Assembly: GCF_020075705.1 (NCBI RefSeq)
Contig: NZ_JAIQUM010000018.1
Location: forward strand, 1 to 64,000
Origin: Metabacillus rhizolycopersici
GTDB lineage: Bacteria; Bacillota; Bacilli; Bacillales; Bacillaceae
DNA length: 64,000 nucleotides
Direction of reading: 5' to 3'
Notes under the pieces: generated by a model
Database searches by the model: none
Told to the model about the DNA's origin: nothing
Seen by the model: only the letters and a program-made list of their open reading frames with translations
Shown here: in pieces, positions 36,230-45,848 of the stretch
How the letters are laid out: each line of letters opens with the position of its first letter
Position numbering within the stretch: the first letter of the stretch is position 1
Made by a program: the position numbers and the translations under genes

Positions 36230-37018
36230 AATTAGCCTATAAAAAGACTAGTTTCCTTCAATCACACAGTGTAGAGCTAGCTCGTCCAATCCAAACGCCC
36301 TCTCGGCTGCTATTATTGTAGAGCATGACAACTCTTTTTTTAAAAATAAGAAAATGGCGAAAGAGAATGTCATTTATACAACCTGGTCACCTGAATGTTT
36401 TCTTGAAGTGGCAATATTTAGCTATCCAATGTTTATGAAGCATCATACACCACTCTTTCTGTATGAAAATTTTTATGATCTCGAATTTAAGGTAACGTTA
36501 GGAGACATACAGTATTATGGTTGTTTATGCCAGATGAAAAAGTATATCCTCTATGCAAGTTGTATGACATGGAAGGTGGTTTTTTATATAAGGTAAATGA
36601 ACATACGACAGAGTTAATTCGTTCAAATCTTGATGACGTGGATAAATTGTGGAACACTGGCATGAAGGTTCTAGATCCTCTTGTCGCGACATTGGAAGGT
36701 GAGGATTTGGTCGGTGTACTTCTTGTTTATGAAAACAAGGAACGATATATGTACAATGTGTTAAGCAATGATTCCATCTTTTCTCAATACAATACAAATG
36801 CCACATACTTTCAAGTAGCCTGTGGCATCTATGCTTCCTTATCCGTACTATTATTGGATCAAATACCAAAAGGAGTTTATTATGTTGATGCGTTATTGTT
36901 AAAAACAAGCAACCACTATGGTCAATTTCCAACTTATTATATGACTGATTTTGTAACAGGTGAAAGCAAGTATACTGACGGTCTCTTACTCCAGAGAATG
37001 AAAAATAACCGTAATTAA
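36230..37018 (+). pseudogene. Frameshifted homospermidine synthase/saccharopine dehydrogenase-like gene
   Basis: Protein-like sequence runs through at least three frames: ELARPIQTPS, then IIVEHDNSFFKNKKMAKENV with TTWSPECFLEVA, then from about 36525 MPDEKVYPLCKLYDMEGG to the stop at 37018. The last part (ATYFQVACGIYASLSVLLL, PTYYMTDFVTG) resembles the C-terminal region of homospermidine synthase-like proteins. The NAD-binding N-terminus is not visible. Its place beside speDE suggests a former polyamine gene. The family assignment is tentative; the decay is clear. Confidence 0.4.
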
Positions 37019-37028
37019 TCGTCAATGA

Positions 37029-37232
37029 TTACAGAGGATTTATAGCCACGATATTTATTGGAAACATGATATACTCTCTTCCTTTTCCATCTTCCAGGTA
37101 AATACACTCCCCTTCTTTAAAAATAAAAGCAGGTCCAGCATCCTGCTGCTGTTGAATCGAGGATGTTGGATGAAGAAAATAGTTTATATCAAGTTGCTCC
37201 AGTTCACGAATGTCATCCGTCCCGTTTGGCAT
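37029..37232 (-). pseudogene. N-terminal fragment of a class III aminotransferase
   Basis: About 60 codons closely match the start of the aminotransferase at 21930 (FLHPTSSIQQQQDAGP is identical), including AAAAAAGGTGG before ATG at 37232. Similarity ends near KGREYI and the frame stops at 37029. It sits directly downstream of yodQ, 14 kb from the intact paralogue, and indicates duplication followed by truncation. Confidence 0.7.
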
Positions 37233-37258
37233 TCTTACCACCTTTTTTGTACTTAATT

Positions 37259-38536
37259 TTATTCATTTTCACACCAATCAACGATTGTTAAGGCAATGAT
37301 TTCCGCCGCTTCGAACACCTTGTTAATCTCAATATATTCATTTGGAAAATGCGCTTTTTCTGTTACTCCAGGTCCAAAAACGATCGTCGGTGTTGCTCCA
37401 ACCTTTGTTAATAGACCTCCGTCCGTTCCCCACGGAGACGCTTCAATGATTGGGGATTCACCTATGACATCTTGATAGCTATTTATCAATTTTCCAATTA
37501 ATTCATGCTCAAGCTCGATTGCACCTGGAACCCACCTAGCACCGAACCATTCAAGTATTGCCGGCTGTTGTTCAAACCATGAATCGAGTTCTTTTAGTTT
37601 TGCGATCCAGCTTTCCATCTCTCTTTTTGCTTCTTCCAATGATTCATCTGGTGAGACTCCCATTCGTCCTTCAAGTGAGACATAATCAGCCACTGAGGAA
37701 GGCCAGTCACCACCGTTTATTTTCCCAATATTGATTGGTATTGGAATCGGAATTTTGCTATATAATGGGTCAGTGATCCGTTCATTTCTACGTTTTTCCA
37801 GCTCGCGAATATGTTCCACAACAAGTAATGATTTTTCAATCGCACTTACACCCTCATAACGCGTTCCTCCATGAGCAGAGCGGCCTTTCACGTGAATTCG
37901 AAACCACATCGATCCTTGCTGTTTCGGGAAAATTTTCATATTTGTCGGTTCAGGGATAATCGCAGCATCTGCTTTGTATCCTCTTAAAATGGCAGCTAGT
38001 GTCCCAGCACCCCCACTTTCTTCCTCAATCACACTTTGAAAAAAAACATCTCCTTTTAAGGGGATGCCAAGTGCACGAAGAGCTGATAAGGCTAAAAGCA
38101 GTGAGACATTACCACCTTTCATATCGGTAGCACCGCGCCCAAATAATTTTCCATCGATAACTTCTCCACTATAAGGATCATGCTCCCACTGCTCTAGATC
38201 TCCTTCAGGAACGACATCAATGTGACCATTCAAAATAAGCGAGCGTCCTTCACCTGTTCCTTTTAAGATTCCGACAACATTCAGACTCCCATTAAATTTC
38301 GTTCGCGATGAGGAAAAATAAGGATGCTTCACTAATTCGTTCCCATCAGGCTCCCATATATCTACTTTCAAACCGATGTCACGCAGTGCTTCAATTACAA
38401 TTGTTTGTGCCAATTGTTCATTTCCTTGTGTACTACGAGCCTGCACTAATTTCTGCAAAAGCATTGTACCCTCTTCACGGTTCCTTTTTAGCCACTGATT
38501 GATTCGCGTTTGTAGCATTTTACGGTTATCACTCAC
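37259..38536 (-). CDS. yodQ: M20-family deacetylase/peptidase of the beta-lysine cluster
   Basis: 425 residues. LNGHIDVVPEGD, GRGATDMKGG, IEEESGGAGT and the late GPGVTEKAHFPNE supply the metal ligands and catalytic Asp/Glu of ArgE/DapE-type M20 enzymes. In B. subtilis yodQ lies in the kamA operon and is a probable N-acyl deacetylase acting on an acetylated beta-lysine derivative; the reaction is inferred. The start GTG at 38536 follows GGGGGGAG. It is the last intact gene of the operon here. Confidence 0.85.
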   Translation of the reverse strand: MSDNRKMLQTRINQWLKRNREEGTMLLQKLVQARSTQGNEQLAQTIVIEALRDIGLKVDIWEPDGNELVKHPYFSSSRTKFNGSLNVVGILKGTGEGRSLILNGHIDVVPEGDLEQWEHDPYSGEVIDGKLFGRGATDMKGGNVSLLLALSALRALGIPLKGDVFFQSVIEEESGGAGTLAAILRGYKADAAIIPEPTNMKIFPKQQGSMWFRIHVKGRSAHGGTRYEGVSAIEKSLLVVEHIRELEKRRNERITDPLYSKIPIPIPINIGKINGGDWPSSVADYVSLEGRMGVSPDESLEEAKREMESWIAKLKELDSWFEQQPAILEWFGARWVPGAIELEHELIGKLINSYQDVIGESPIIEASPWGTDGGLLTKVGATPTIVFGPGVTEKAHFPNEYIEINKVFEAAEIIALTIVDWCENE

Positions 38537-38561
38537 CTTGCTCCCCCCTAAAAAATCAGAC

Positions 38562-39224
38562 TTAGTTAACCGTTCCTAAATCCTTCGAAACTTGTAAAGG
38601 TGCATCAGTATTCAAAACAACTTCTTCTGTAGTAAATGGAGACATTACCTCTTTTAACAGCAGCCCATGGTCTGTCACTTCAATCACAGCCATATCCGTA
38701 ATGATGATACTGACACACTCTTTTGCAGTTAAGGGCAATGTACATGTTTTTAAAATTTTCGGTTCACCTTTTTTATTACAATGATTCATGAGAACAATGA
38801 CTTTTTTCGCCTTTTTCGCAAGCTCCATAGCACCACCGATTCCTGGAATTCTTTTTCCAGGAACAATCCAGTTAGCCAAATCACCTTTTTCACTCACTTC
38901 TAACCCACCGAGGATTGTAAGATCTAAGTAACCTGAGCGAATCATTCCAAAAGCTGTGGCACTGTCGAAATAGGAAGCCCCTGGGACAATGGTAACAGGA
39001 AAGCCTCCAGCGTTGCAAAGGCTTGGATCCTCTAACCCTTTTTCTGGTGATTTCCCCATACCGAGAACCCCATTTTCTGCATGAAACATGACATGGACAT
39101 CATGACTAAGATGATTTGGAACAAGCGAGGGAATCCCAATCCCTAAATTAACAATCATACCGTCCTTGATTTCCCGTGCTGCTCGTTTGGCAATGCGGTT
39201 TCGAATATCTACTCCCATGCCCAT
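38562..39224 (-). CDS. yodR: CoA-transferase subunit B
   Basis: About 220 residues. AENGVLGMG carries the active-site Glu that forms the CoA thioester in family I CoA-transferases, and VNLGIGIP is the N-terminal signature. It pairs with YodS. Its start lies inside the end of yodS, so the two are translationally coupled; the ATG at 39224 is preferred over a TTG six bases earlier because of spacing to AAAGGAG. It probably activates or de-activates the acid produced by YodT. Confidence 0.87.
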   Translation of the reverse strand: MGMGVDIRNRIAKRAAREIKDGMIVNLGIGIPSLVPNHLSHDVHVMFHAENGVLGMGKSPEKGLEDPSLCNAGGFPVTIVPGASYFDSATAFGMIRSGYLDLTILGGLEVSEKGDLANWIVPGKRIPGIGGAMELAKKAKKVIVLMNHCNKKGEPKILKTCTLPLTAKECVSIIITDMAVIEVTDHGLLLKEVMSPFTTEEVVLNTDAPLQVSKDLGTVN

Positions 39225-39913
39225 TTCCAATCTACTCCTTTACTTTGAATGACAAGATCAACGAATACTCCAGGTGTCACAATCATCTCGGGGTTTAGTT
39301 CACCTATTTCAACAATTTCCTCTACTTCCGCAATTGTAAATTTTCCCGCCATTGCCACGAGCGGATTTGTGTTCCGAGCGCTTGTTTCATAAACGAGATT
39401 TCCAAACGTATCTGCTGTTTTTGCGTAGACAATGGCGATATCAGCTGTCAAAGCTGTTTCTAGCAAATACTCCTCCCCATGAACGATGACTCTTTGTTTC
39501 CCTTCCTCTACCATACTATCAATCCCAATGTCTGTTAAAACCCCACCAAGGCCAACACCGCCTGCCCTTATACGTTCAACTAATGTTCCTTGTGGAGAAA
39601 ATTCCACTTCAAGCTTCCCCTCCATCATTAACTGTCCGGCGACCGGATTAGAACCGATATGAGAAACAATGAGTTTTTTTGCTCTGCCTTGACTTACAAG
39701 CTTACCGATTCCAATCGTAGGAAATCCGGCATCATTTCCAATCAAGGTTAGTTCCTTTACCCCTTTTTCAAGCATGCCATTTATGATTGTTGGCGGATTT
39801 CCAACTCCCCCAAATCCACCAAACATGAGGGTACACCGATCATGAATATATGACAGCGCATCTTCGAGGGTTCCTACTTTGCTGATTGATTTTTTTGGAG
39901 GTATTTCCGTCAC
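39209..39913 (-). CDS. yodS: CoA-transferase subunit A
   Basis: 234 residues. GGFGGVGNPPTIINGM is the glycine-rich CoA-binding loop of subunit A of acetoacetate/succinyl-CoA:3-oxoacid CoA-transferases, and SHIGSNPVAGQLM is the second signature. It overlaps yodR and lies 17 bases from yodT. GGAGG lies shortly before its start. Confidence 0.87.
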   Translation of the reverse strand: MTEIPPKKSISKVGTLEDALSYIHDRCTLMFGGFGGVGNPPTIINGMLEKGVKELTLIGNDAGFPTIGIGKLVSQGRAKKLIVSHIGSNPVAGQLMMEGKLEVEFSPQGTLVERIRAGGVGLGGVLTDIGIDSMVEEGKQRVIVHGEEYLLETALTADIAIVYAKTADTFGNLVYETSARNTNPLVAMAGKFTIAEVEEIVEIGELNPEMIVTPGVFVDLVIQSKGVDWKWAWE

Positions 39914-39930
39914 ATCTGTCTCCTCCTACC

Positions 39931-41268
39931 TTAGCTAATTTCACTTTGAATCTCTGAAATGGTCTCTTCGAAAAGAACAACTAGCTGATCAATCTCCTCT
40001 TTCGTTATGACAAACGGTGGAGAAAGTATGACTGCATCGCCGTTTACTCCTTCATTACCTGTTGATGCCGGATAAATGAGCAACCCTTTATCTCTAGCTT
40101 TTTCGACGATTTTACTCGTTAACTCTGTTTCGGGCGTAAACGAACGTTTTGTTGTTGGATCAGCGACAAACTCAATCCCAATCATGAGTCCTTTTCCACG
40201 TACATCACCAATGATGTCGGTGGTCAATGCGAGTGCTTTCAATTTTCCAAGTAAATAGTCACCGTTATCTTTCACTTTTTCTATCAACCTATGTTTTTCT
40301 ATATAATCAAGAACAGCTAAAGCTACTGCCGCCGATTGGGGGTTTGCACTATACGTATGTCCGCTCATTATCGACCCGGAACCTTTTAAAATAGGTGTCA
40401 TTACTTTTTCGCTAACAAGTGTTGCTGCAATTGCTGTATAACCAGCACTCATTCCTTTCCCTAATGCAATGATATCTGGTTTCACGTCCCAATGATCCAT
40501 CCCGAACATTTTTCCGGTACGACCAATACCTGTCATCACTTCATCAGCAATAAATAAAATATGATGTTGATCACAAATGTCTTTGATTTTTTTGTAATAG
40601 CCCTCTGGAGGGACAATGACACCGCCAGCTGCTCCGACAATAGGTTCAGCGATAAATGCAGCAATATGTTCAGTACCTATTCGCTGAATAGCGACTTCTA
40701 AGTCACTCGCACAAAACAGGTGACAATCTGGGTATGTTTGATTAAATGGACACCGATAGCAATAGGGAGCTGAAACAGAAGGATATTCCTCTAGCAACGG
40801 AACAAATCGTTCACGTCGCTTAACATGACCTGACATCGATAATGCCCCAAGCGTGATTCCATGATAGCTAATCCAACGGGAAAGGATTTTATTTTTCCGA
40901 TAATTACCCTGCTCCTGCCAATGTTGAATTGCGATTTTCATTGCAGTTTCTGTTGCTTCTGAGCCACTATTTACAAAAAATGACCAATAGTCCTCATCTG
41001 CATCAACAAGCTCATTTAATTTTCTAGCAAGCATTTCTGCTGGCTCTGACGTAAATTGTGAGCGATAGACAAATGATACTTTATTCGCCTGTTCATCCAT
41101 TGCTTTAATAATTTCCGGGACACGGTGACCGATGCTTGCTGTGACTGCACCTGAGGAACCATCTATATACTTTTTTCCAGTAGTATCATAAAGATAGATG
41201 CCATTCCCGTGAGTCACTGTTGGATAATGATCATTCATCATTGGTTTAATCAATAACGAACGTTTCAC
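39931..41268 (-). CDS. yodT: Class III aminotransferase of the beta-lysine cluster
   Basis: 445 residues, as in B. subtilis YodT (444). FIADEVMTGIGRTGKMF and ALGKGMSAGY (PLP Lys) are class III signatures. A cysteine cluster (CYRCPFNQTYPDCHLFC) is a YodT-type insertion that may bind metal. The start GTG at 41268 has AGAGGAG upstream. It probably removes an amino group from beta-lysine or its acetyl derivative, before CoA transfer by YodS/YodR. Confidence 0.87.
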   Translation of the reverse strand: MKRSLLIKPMMNDHYPTVTHGNGIYLYDTTGKKYIDGSSGAVTASIGHRVPEIIKAMDEQANKVSFVYRSQFTSEPAEMLARKLNELVDADEDYWSFFVNSGSEATETAMKIAIQHWQEQGNYRKNKILSRWISYHGITLGALSMSGHVKRRERFVPLLEEYPSVSAPYCYRCPFNQTYPDCHLFCASDLEVAIQRIGTEHIAAFIAEPIVGAAGGVIVPPEGYYKKIKDICDQHHILFIADEVMTGIGRTGKMFGMDHWDVKPDIIALGKGMSAGYTAIAATLVSEKVMTPILKGSGSIMSGHTYSANPQSAAVALAVLDYIEKHRLIEKVKDNGDYLLGKLKALALTTDIIGDVRGKGLMIGIEFVADPTTKRSFTPETELTSKIVEKARDKGLLIYPASTGNEGVNGDAVILSPPFVITKEEIDQLVVLFEETISEIQSEIS

Positions 41269-41441
41269 ATAAATCTCCTCTCTTTCATAGCAGGCAACAA
41301 TCACATTTAATCTAGCTATTAAAATTTTTCTACTTGTGATGAGTTTTTCATTTGATGTGAGGAGAGTTATGTCGGAATTGATGGAATCAGCGAACCACTG
41401 ATTCCTTTCAAATAAACACTCATGACAATTTGAGGCTTAAA

Positions 41442-41720
41442 TTAAAATTTAAAATAGTTTCTTTTTAAAAATCTTGGAAGTGCCATCAACTCATCATAGG
41501 GGATCCCATTTCCTATCCTTTTTGTGTCCACTAATAATAGCTGATCCTCTAACGCCTCAATTGTTGCTTCAGTTTGATACTCCATTCCACATGAAGTGCA
41601 TTTTATTCCAGGTGTTTCCGTTATTTCAATCGCCCGCGAACCATCAGGAAGCTCCCAATATACTGTACATGCGATTTCACTAGCATGTAACTTTTCACAC
41701 CATTCACATTTCAAGATCAT
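41442..41720 (-). CDS. yokU: YokU-family zinc-ribbon protein
   Basis: About 92 residues with two Cys pairs (CEWC near the start, CTSCG about residue 40) forming a YgiT-like zinc ribbon. It is 16 bases downstream of kamA, and yokU also adjoins kamA in B. subtilis. A regulatory or accessory role to the aminomutase is possible; no function is established. The start ATG at 41720 follows AAGGGTG. Confidence 0.75.
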   Translation of the reverse strand: MILKCEWCEKLHASEIACTVYWELPDGSRAIEITETPGIKCTSCGMEYQTEATIEALEDQLLLVDTKRIGNGIPYDELMALPRFLKRNYFKF

Positions 41721-41736
41721 CCACACCCTTAACGCA

Positions 41737-43137
41737 TTATTTCTCGCCTTTCTTTTCCTTCTGTAACTGTGCGAGATATTTTTTCTCTTTCAGTTCATCA
41801 CGTTTTTCTCTTTTATCTTTTAATGTAGAAAAGGTTGGGCTCTCTTGAAAGTTTTTTCTGCGATCATAACGCTCAAGTGAATCAGGTACTAAGGTGAATT
41901 GTTCATCATTCATTAAACCTGTAATCCCTATTTTCGACGGTTCCATATCATGACTTTGATAGATTTTATTAAAATAATCATCTGCACGACCAGCAATATA
42001 ATTCTCTGGCTCTGGATAGGTTGTAATGACACCTTCAAAATTACGTAGTACTATTTTTGCAGGACTTTGGGATATCATATAGTTAGGTTGTAGAGTGATT
42101 TTCCCACCACCCCCAGGAGCATCTACGACAAAGGTAGGTACGGCATACCCGCTTGTATGTCCACGTAGCCCTTCAATGATCTCAAGCCCCTTTGAAATCG
42201 GTGCACGGAAATGACCAATTCCTTCTGAAAGATCACATTGGTAAATATAGTAAGGACGAACGCGGATTTTCACTAAATCATGCATAAGTTTTTTCATGAT
42301 TGGAACGCTGTCGTTAATTCCAGCTAAAATAACCGCCTGGTTTCCAACAGGGACTCCTGCATCAACAAGCATTTCACAAGCACGTTTCGATTCTTCGGTA
42401 ATTTCTATTGACGTATTGAAATGAGTATTTAACCAAACAGGGTGATACTTTTTCAAAATATTGCAGAGGTTTTCAGTGATTCGTTGTGGAAAAACGACAG
42501 GAGCTCTTGTGCCAATTCGGATAATTTCTACATGTGGAATTTCTCTTAAGTTTTTTAATATATATTCAAGTATCGTGTCATTAATGAGTAAACCATCTCC
42601 ACCAGAAAGAAGGACATCACGAACCTCTGGTGTGTTTCGAATGTAGTCGATTGCACCATCTAGCTGCTTTTTAGGAACACCCATGCCTATCTGTCCTGAG
42701 AAACGGCGCCGAGTACAATAGCGACAATACATTGAACACTGGTTTGTGACGAGGAATAAAACGCGATCTGGATAACGATGTGTTAAACCTGCGACAGGTG
42801 AATCTTCATCCTCTTCAAGTGGATCTTCTAAATCATATTTCGTTTTCTTTATTTCTTCTCCAATCGGGACAGATTGCATCCGGATCGGACATCTTACATC
42901 ATTTGGATTCATTAATGCTGCATAATAAGGAGTAATGTTTAGCGGAATTGTTTTTGTGGAAATTCTTACGCCTTCTTCTTCTTCTGGTGTTAGGTTGATG
43001 ACCTTTTTAAGATCATCAAGTGTCCGGATCGTGTTCGTTAACTGCCAGATCCAATCATTCCACTTCTCTTCTGGTACATCCTTCCATAGTTCAATATCTT
43101 TCCAATGGCGGTCAGGTTTATATAAATCATGAAGCAT
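41737..43137 (-). CDS. kamA: Lysine 2,3-aminomutase
   Basis: 466 residues (471 in B. subtilis). CSMYCRYCTRRR holds the radical-SAM iron-sulfur cluster and DAPGGGGKI the PLP lysine. It converts L-lysine to L-beta-lysine with SAM as cofactor. The start ATG at 43137 begins MLHDLYKPDRHW after AAGGGGGAA; the frame extends 29 codons further without a ribosome binding site. A charged C-terminal tail (EKKYLAQLQKEKK) follows the barrel. In B. subtilis the operon is expressed in the mother cell under SigE. Confidence 0.93.
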   Translation of the reverse strand: MLHDLYKPDRHWKDIELWKDVPEEKWNDWIWQLTNTIRTLDDLKKVINLTPEEEEGVRISTKTIPLNITPYYAALMNPNDVRCPIRMQSVPIGEEIKKTKYDLEDPLEEDEDSPVAGLTHRYPDRVLFLVTNQCSMYCRYCTRRRFSGQIGMGVPKKQLDGAIDYIRNTPEVRDVLLSGGDGLLINDTILEYILKNLREIPHVEIIRIGTRAPVVFPQRITENLCNILKKYHPVWLNTHFNTSIEITEESKRACEMLVDAGVPVGNQAVILAGINDSVPIMKKLMHDLVKIRVRPYYIYQCDLSEGIGHFRAPISKGLEIIEGLRGHTSGYAVPTFVVDAPGGGGKITLQPNYMISQSPAKIVLRNFEGVITTYPEPENYIAGRADDYFNKIYQSHDMEPSKIGITGLMNDEQFTLVPDSLERYDRRKNFQESPTFSTLKDKREKRDELKEKKYLAQLQKEKKGEK

Positions 43138-43394
43138 GTTGGATTCCCCCTTAGTTTCCTGATTAACTCGCAAATTTTGCACAATAACAAAAGCAATGGA
43201 TGTCATGCGCTCTCCACAGTTCAAGCATATTATAGTTTCTTAAACAAAATATTGTCTCTCTTATGTGAAGGCTAAAAAAGGCTATCGTACATCAAAATCG
43301 TGATATACGCCTCTTTTCTATATATGCAAGTTAGGTCCATTAGGGGAATCGTTCTACAAATTAATCATAGCAGTTTACCAATTTTCAGTAGCGA

Positions 43395-44249
43395 CTATAA
43401 AGTAGAAAGATCCTTAACCCATACATTCATATCCTCTAATTTTTCGTAAATATAACAGTTGTTGGTTAACCTCCCGTTATATTCATAGCCTAGCTGATAG
43501 AAGGCAGCATTCATCCCGAACGAACGTGCTCGCGCAATCGAATAAGCGCAATGAATACCGTTATTCTTTAATTCATTTTCGAGGTGGATTATCAGTTTTT
43601 TCATCAATCCATACTTTCGATGATCTAATAACGTGGCGCAATCAGTTAATTCTGCATTGTGGAGTGTGTGATTAATTTCTGCTGATGCAGCACTCACTAG
43701 TTGTTTATCGCATTCTACAACGTAAAAAGCATTACCACTACTAATCATTTTTTTTACATATTCTGCATTATTCATTGGTGTCGGGTACACCGCAAATACC
43801 TTTTTATAAAGATCGGCAAGTTGATCAGCGTCTTGTACCGTCGCTTTTCGGAAATGATAACAATCCGGTGATAGTAGTTCTTCAGTCTTTCTTTCTTTTT
43901 CCATTATCGTATGAAGTGTCGCATCTTCTTCAATCCAAGAGTTGCTCGTTCTCCGTTCGATTTCTTTGTAACTGGTCATCATATACATATCCGTTCCATT
44001 AAAGTAACCCTTTATCATTGCTTCTAACTCAAATCCCTTTGATAGAAGTAGCTGCCAATGTTCTGGTAAAGAATAAAAGATGATTTTTGAAAATCTGTGC
44101 TGACCTACCACTCGTTCAAGTTCATCTAAAATCATTGTCATATTTCCCCGGTAATGATCGACACGAAGGCGTTCATTAAAATAATCGAGAAACAGTTGGA
44201 TTGAATAATCCGTCGTTTTCGCGTTTTTCGTTTCGTACGTCGGCTTCAC
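43395..44249 (-). CDS. ablB: Beta-lysine N-acetyltransferase
   Basis: 284 residues of the GNAT fold with LDHRKYGLMKKLIIHLE as the acetyl-CoA loop region and FGMNAAFYQLGYEYNGR late in the domain. It corresponds to YodP/AblB, which acetylates beta-lysine at N-epsilon; N-acetyl-beta-lysine is a compatible solute in methanogens. The start GTG at 44249 follows AAAAAGGAGG. Here it comes first, before kamA, whereas in B. subtilis yodP follows kamA; a 160-base gap separates the two. Confidence 0.85.
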   Translation of the reverse strand: MKPTYETKNAKTTDYSIQLFLDYFNERLRVDHYRGNMTMILDELERVVGQHRFSKIIFYSLPEHWQLLLSKGFELEAMIKGYFNGTDMYMMTSYKEIERRTSNSWIEEDATLHTIMEKERKTEELLSPDCYHFRKATVQDADQLADLYKKVFAVYPTPMNNAEYVKKMISSGNAFYVVECDKQLVSAASAEINHTLHNAELTDCATLLDHRKYGLMKKLIIHLENELKNNGIHCAYSIARARSFGMNAAFYQLGYEYNGRLTNNCYIYEKLEDMNVWVKDLSTL

Positions 44250-44660
44250 AAGTATCCTCCTTTTTGTATATTTGTTCTACAAGAAAATATCTTACTTTTT
44301 TATTTTAGTGCTTTTCTCGTGGGTTCTAAGGTCGTGTGGCTCCTTGCTGTTGACTAGATTGTTTTAGAATTCGCTAAGACATGTTTTCCTTGATTTTTAT
44401 ACCTATTTATATATAGTTATTAAGTTTAACAAGCAACTATTCACCGTCCCTATTCCGTTCATACAAAAAGGTTGAAACAGGGGATTTATTTGTACAGGCA
44501 AACTCGCAAATGCCTAAGTCTGTCCCAAGTAAATAAGTGTCCTATAAAACTACCATTTAAATTTCCCCATTTTTAGACACCGATGTCAAAATATAGATTT
44601 TATGATATACCATCGTTAGATTTACGACAAACAGCTACATCTTTTTCGTATAAATCAAAA
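44250..44660. other. Intergenic region upstream of ablB
   Basis: About 410 bases, AT-rich. It should hold the promoter of the lysine cluster, but I found no convincing SigE or SigA element at a suitable distance. Confidence 0.4.
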
Positions 44661-44662
44661 AG

Positions 44663-44715
44663 GATCGATGTCACGGATTCTTATTCAATCCGTAATACAT
44701 CGATCTCTTTTATTC
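44663..44715 (-). terminator. Terminator of the sucrose operon
   Basis: GATCGATGT/ACATCGATC and inner ACGGATT/AATCCGT form a two-part stem. A T-run (CCTTTTTG) follows on the minus strand and TCTTTT on the plus strand, so it works in both directions. Confidence 0.75.
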
Positions 44716-44754
44716 ATTTTCATTCTTTTAAAATAAAACTATTGATCATTCATA

Positions 44755-45744
44755 CTATTTATTGTTTCTCACTTGAGTATTAATAAAATTCATAACATGT
44801 CGTCTTGAAGGTGCTGCCTGAATAGCACCTTTTACAGAAGCTGTAAGTGCTCCACTTGCATTCGCAAAAGCCAAAATTTGCTGATGATATTCATGAATTT
44901 TTTCACAAAGATTTTCAGTAGTTACTCCTAAAAGTAACAGTTCCGATAGAAATCCTCCGATGAAAGCATCACCTGCTCCAGTAGTGTCAGCAACTGTTAC
45001 TTTAAATCCTTCATCTTCATATTCCACGCCATCTTCCAAATAAATGCTAGCTCCATCGCTTCCTTTTGTATACACTACAACTTTCACATTACCAACAAAA
45101 AGAGAAGCTATTGCTGATTTTTCCTCTTCAATACCTGTTATGAAAGCGAGCTCCTCATCAGATACTTTCACCAAATCCGCTAAAGGCAAAAATTGTAAGA
45201 TTGTTTGGCGACAGCTTTCTGCATCCGGCCATAATGGAAGACGGACATTTGGATCAAAACTAATAATCCCACCAATTTCACGAAAATCGTCGATCACTTT
45301 TTTATGAGTTTGTTTCATTGGGCTTTCAATTAAATCGACTGAGCAAAAATGGAGAAAATCTCCTGTTGTAAACAAATCTGACTTCACTTCCTGTGGCGTG
45401 AGCATTAAGTCAGCCGCGTTTTCACGATAAAAATTAAAGCTTCTTTCACCATGCTTATCGACCGAAACGAAGGCTAATCCGGTTTCACCCTCATCCGTTC
45501 GAATAATAGATGAGGTATCAACACCATTTTCTTTTATTACATCCATCAAAAAATCTCCAAAGTGATCATTCGCAACTTTTGTGAGCATGACTGAATGGCC
45601 GCCATATTTTGCAATTGCAATAGCTACGTTCATTGGAGCACCTCCCGCAACACGCTCAAAACCTGATACTTCTTTTAGTGGTTTATTTTTTTGAACTGGA
45701 ATAAAGTCAATTAATGTCTCACCGATACAAAAAACTTTCTTCAT
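44755..45744 (-). CDS. scrK: Fructokinase (PfkB family)
   Basis: 329 residues. GGAPMNVAIAIAKYGG is the PfkB N-terminal signature and VADTTGAGDAFIGGFLS the C-terminal one with the catalytic Asp. It phosphorylates fructose released by the adjacent sucrase. The start ATG follows TTGAGGTGAAGAG. It is the last gene of the permease-sucrase-kinase operon. A 104-base gap before it can fold (GTGGGT/ACCCAC and CTAACT/AGTTAG). Confidence 0.87.
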   Translation of the reverse strand: MKKVFCIGETLIDFIPVQKNKPLKEVSGFERVAGGAPMNVAIAIAKYGGHSVMLTKVANDHFGDFLMDVIKENGVDTSSIIRTDEGETGLAFVSVDKHGERSFNFYRENAADLMLTPQEVKSDLFTTGDFLHFCSVDLIESPMKQTHKKVIDDFREIGGIISFDPNVRLPLWPDAESCRQTILQFLPLADLVKVSDEELAFITGIEEEKSAIASLFVGNVKVVVYTKGSDGASIYLEDGVEYEDEGFKVTVADTTGAGDAFIGGFLSELLLLGVTTENLCEKIHEYHQQILAFANASGALTASVKGAIQAAPSRRHVMNFINTQVRNNK

Positions 45745-45848
45745 CTCTTCACCTCAAAACAAGTGGGTAGCTCAAAGGTAGTAGACCATCCCTAACTAAT
45801 AGAGTTAGAATGATTGACACTTTTCTTTTAGTCACCCACACTGATTTT

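Noticed and set aside
36525..37025. 166-codon minus-strand open frame opposite the decayed polyamine-type gene
   Set aside because: His/Cys-rich composition and no ribosome binding site; the plus-strand reading has the coherent protein-like sequence.
44255..44285. SigE-like promoter (GATATT and TATACAAA, 14-base spacer) before ablB
   Set aside because: The predicted transcription start would fall inside the Shine-Dalgarno sequence, so the message would lack a usable leader.
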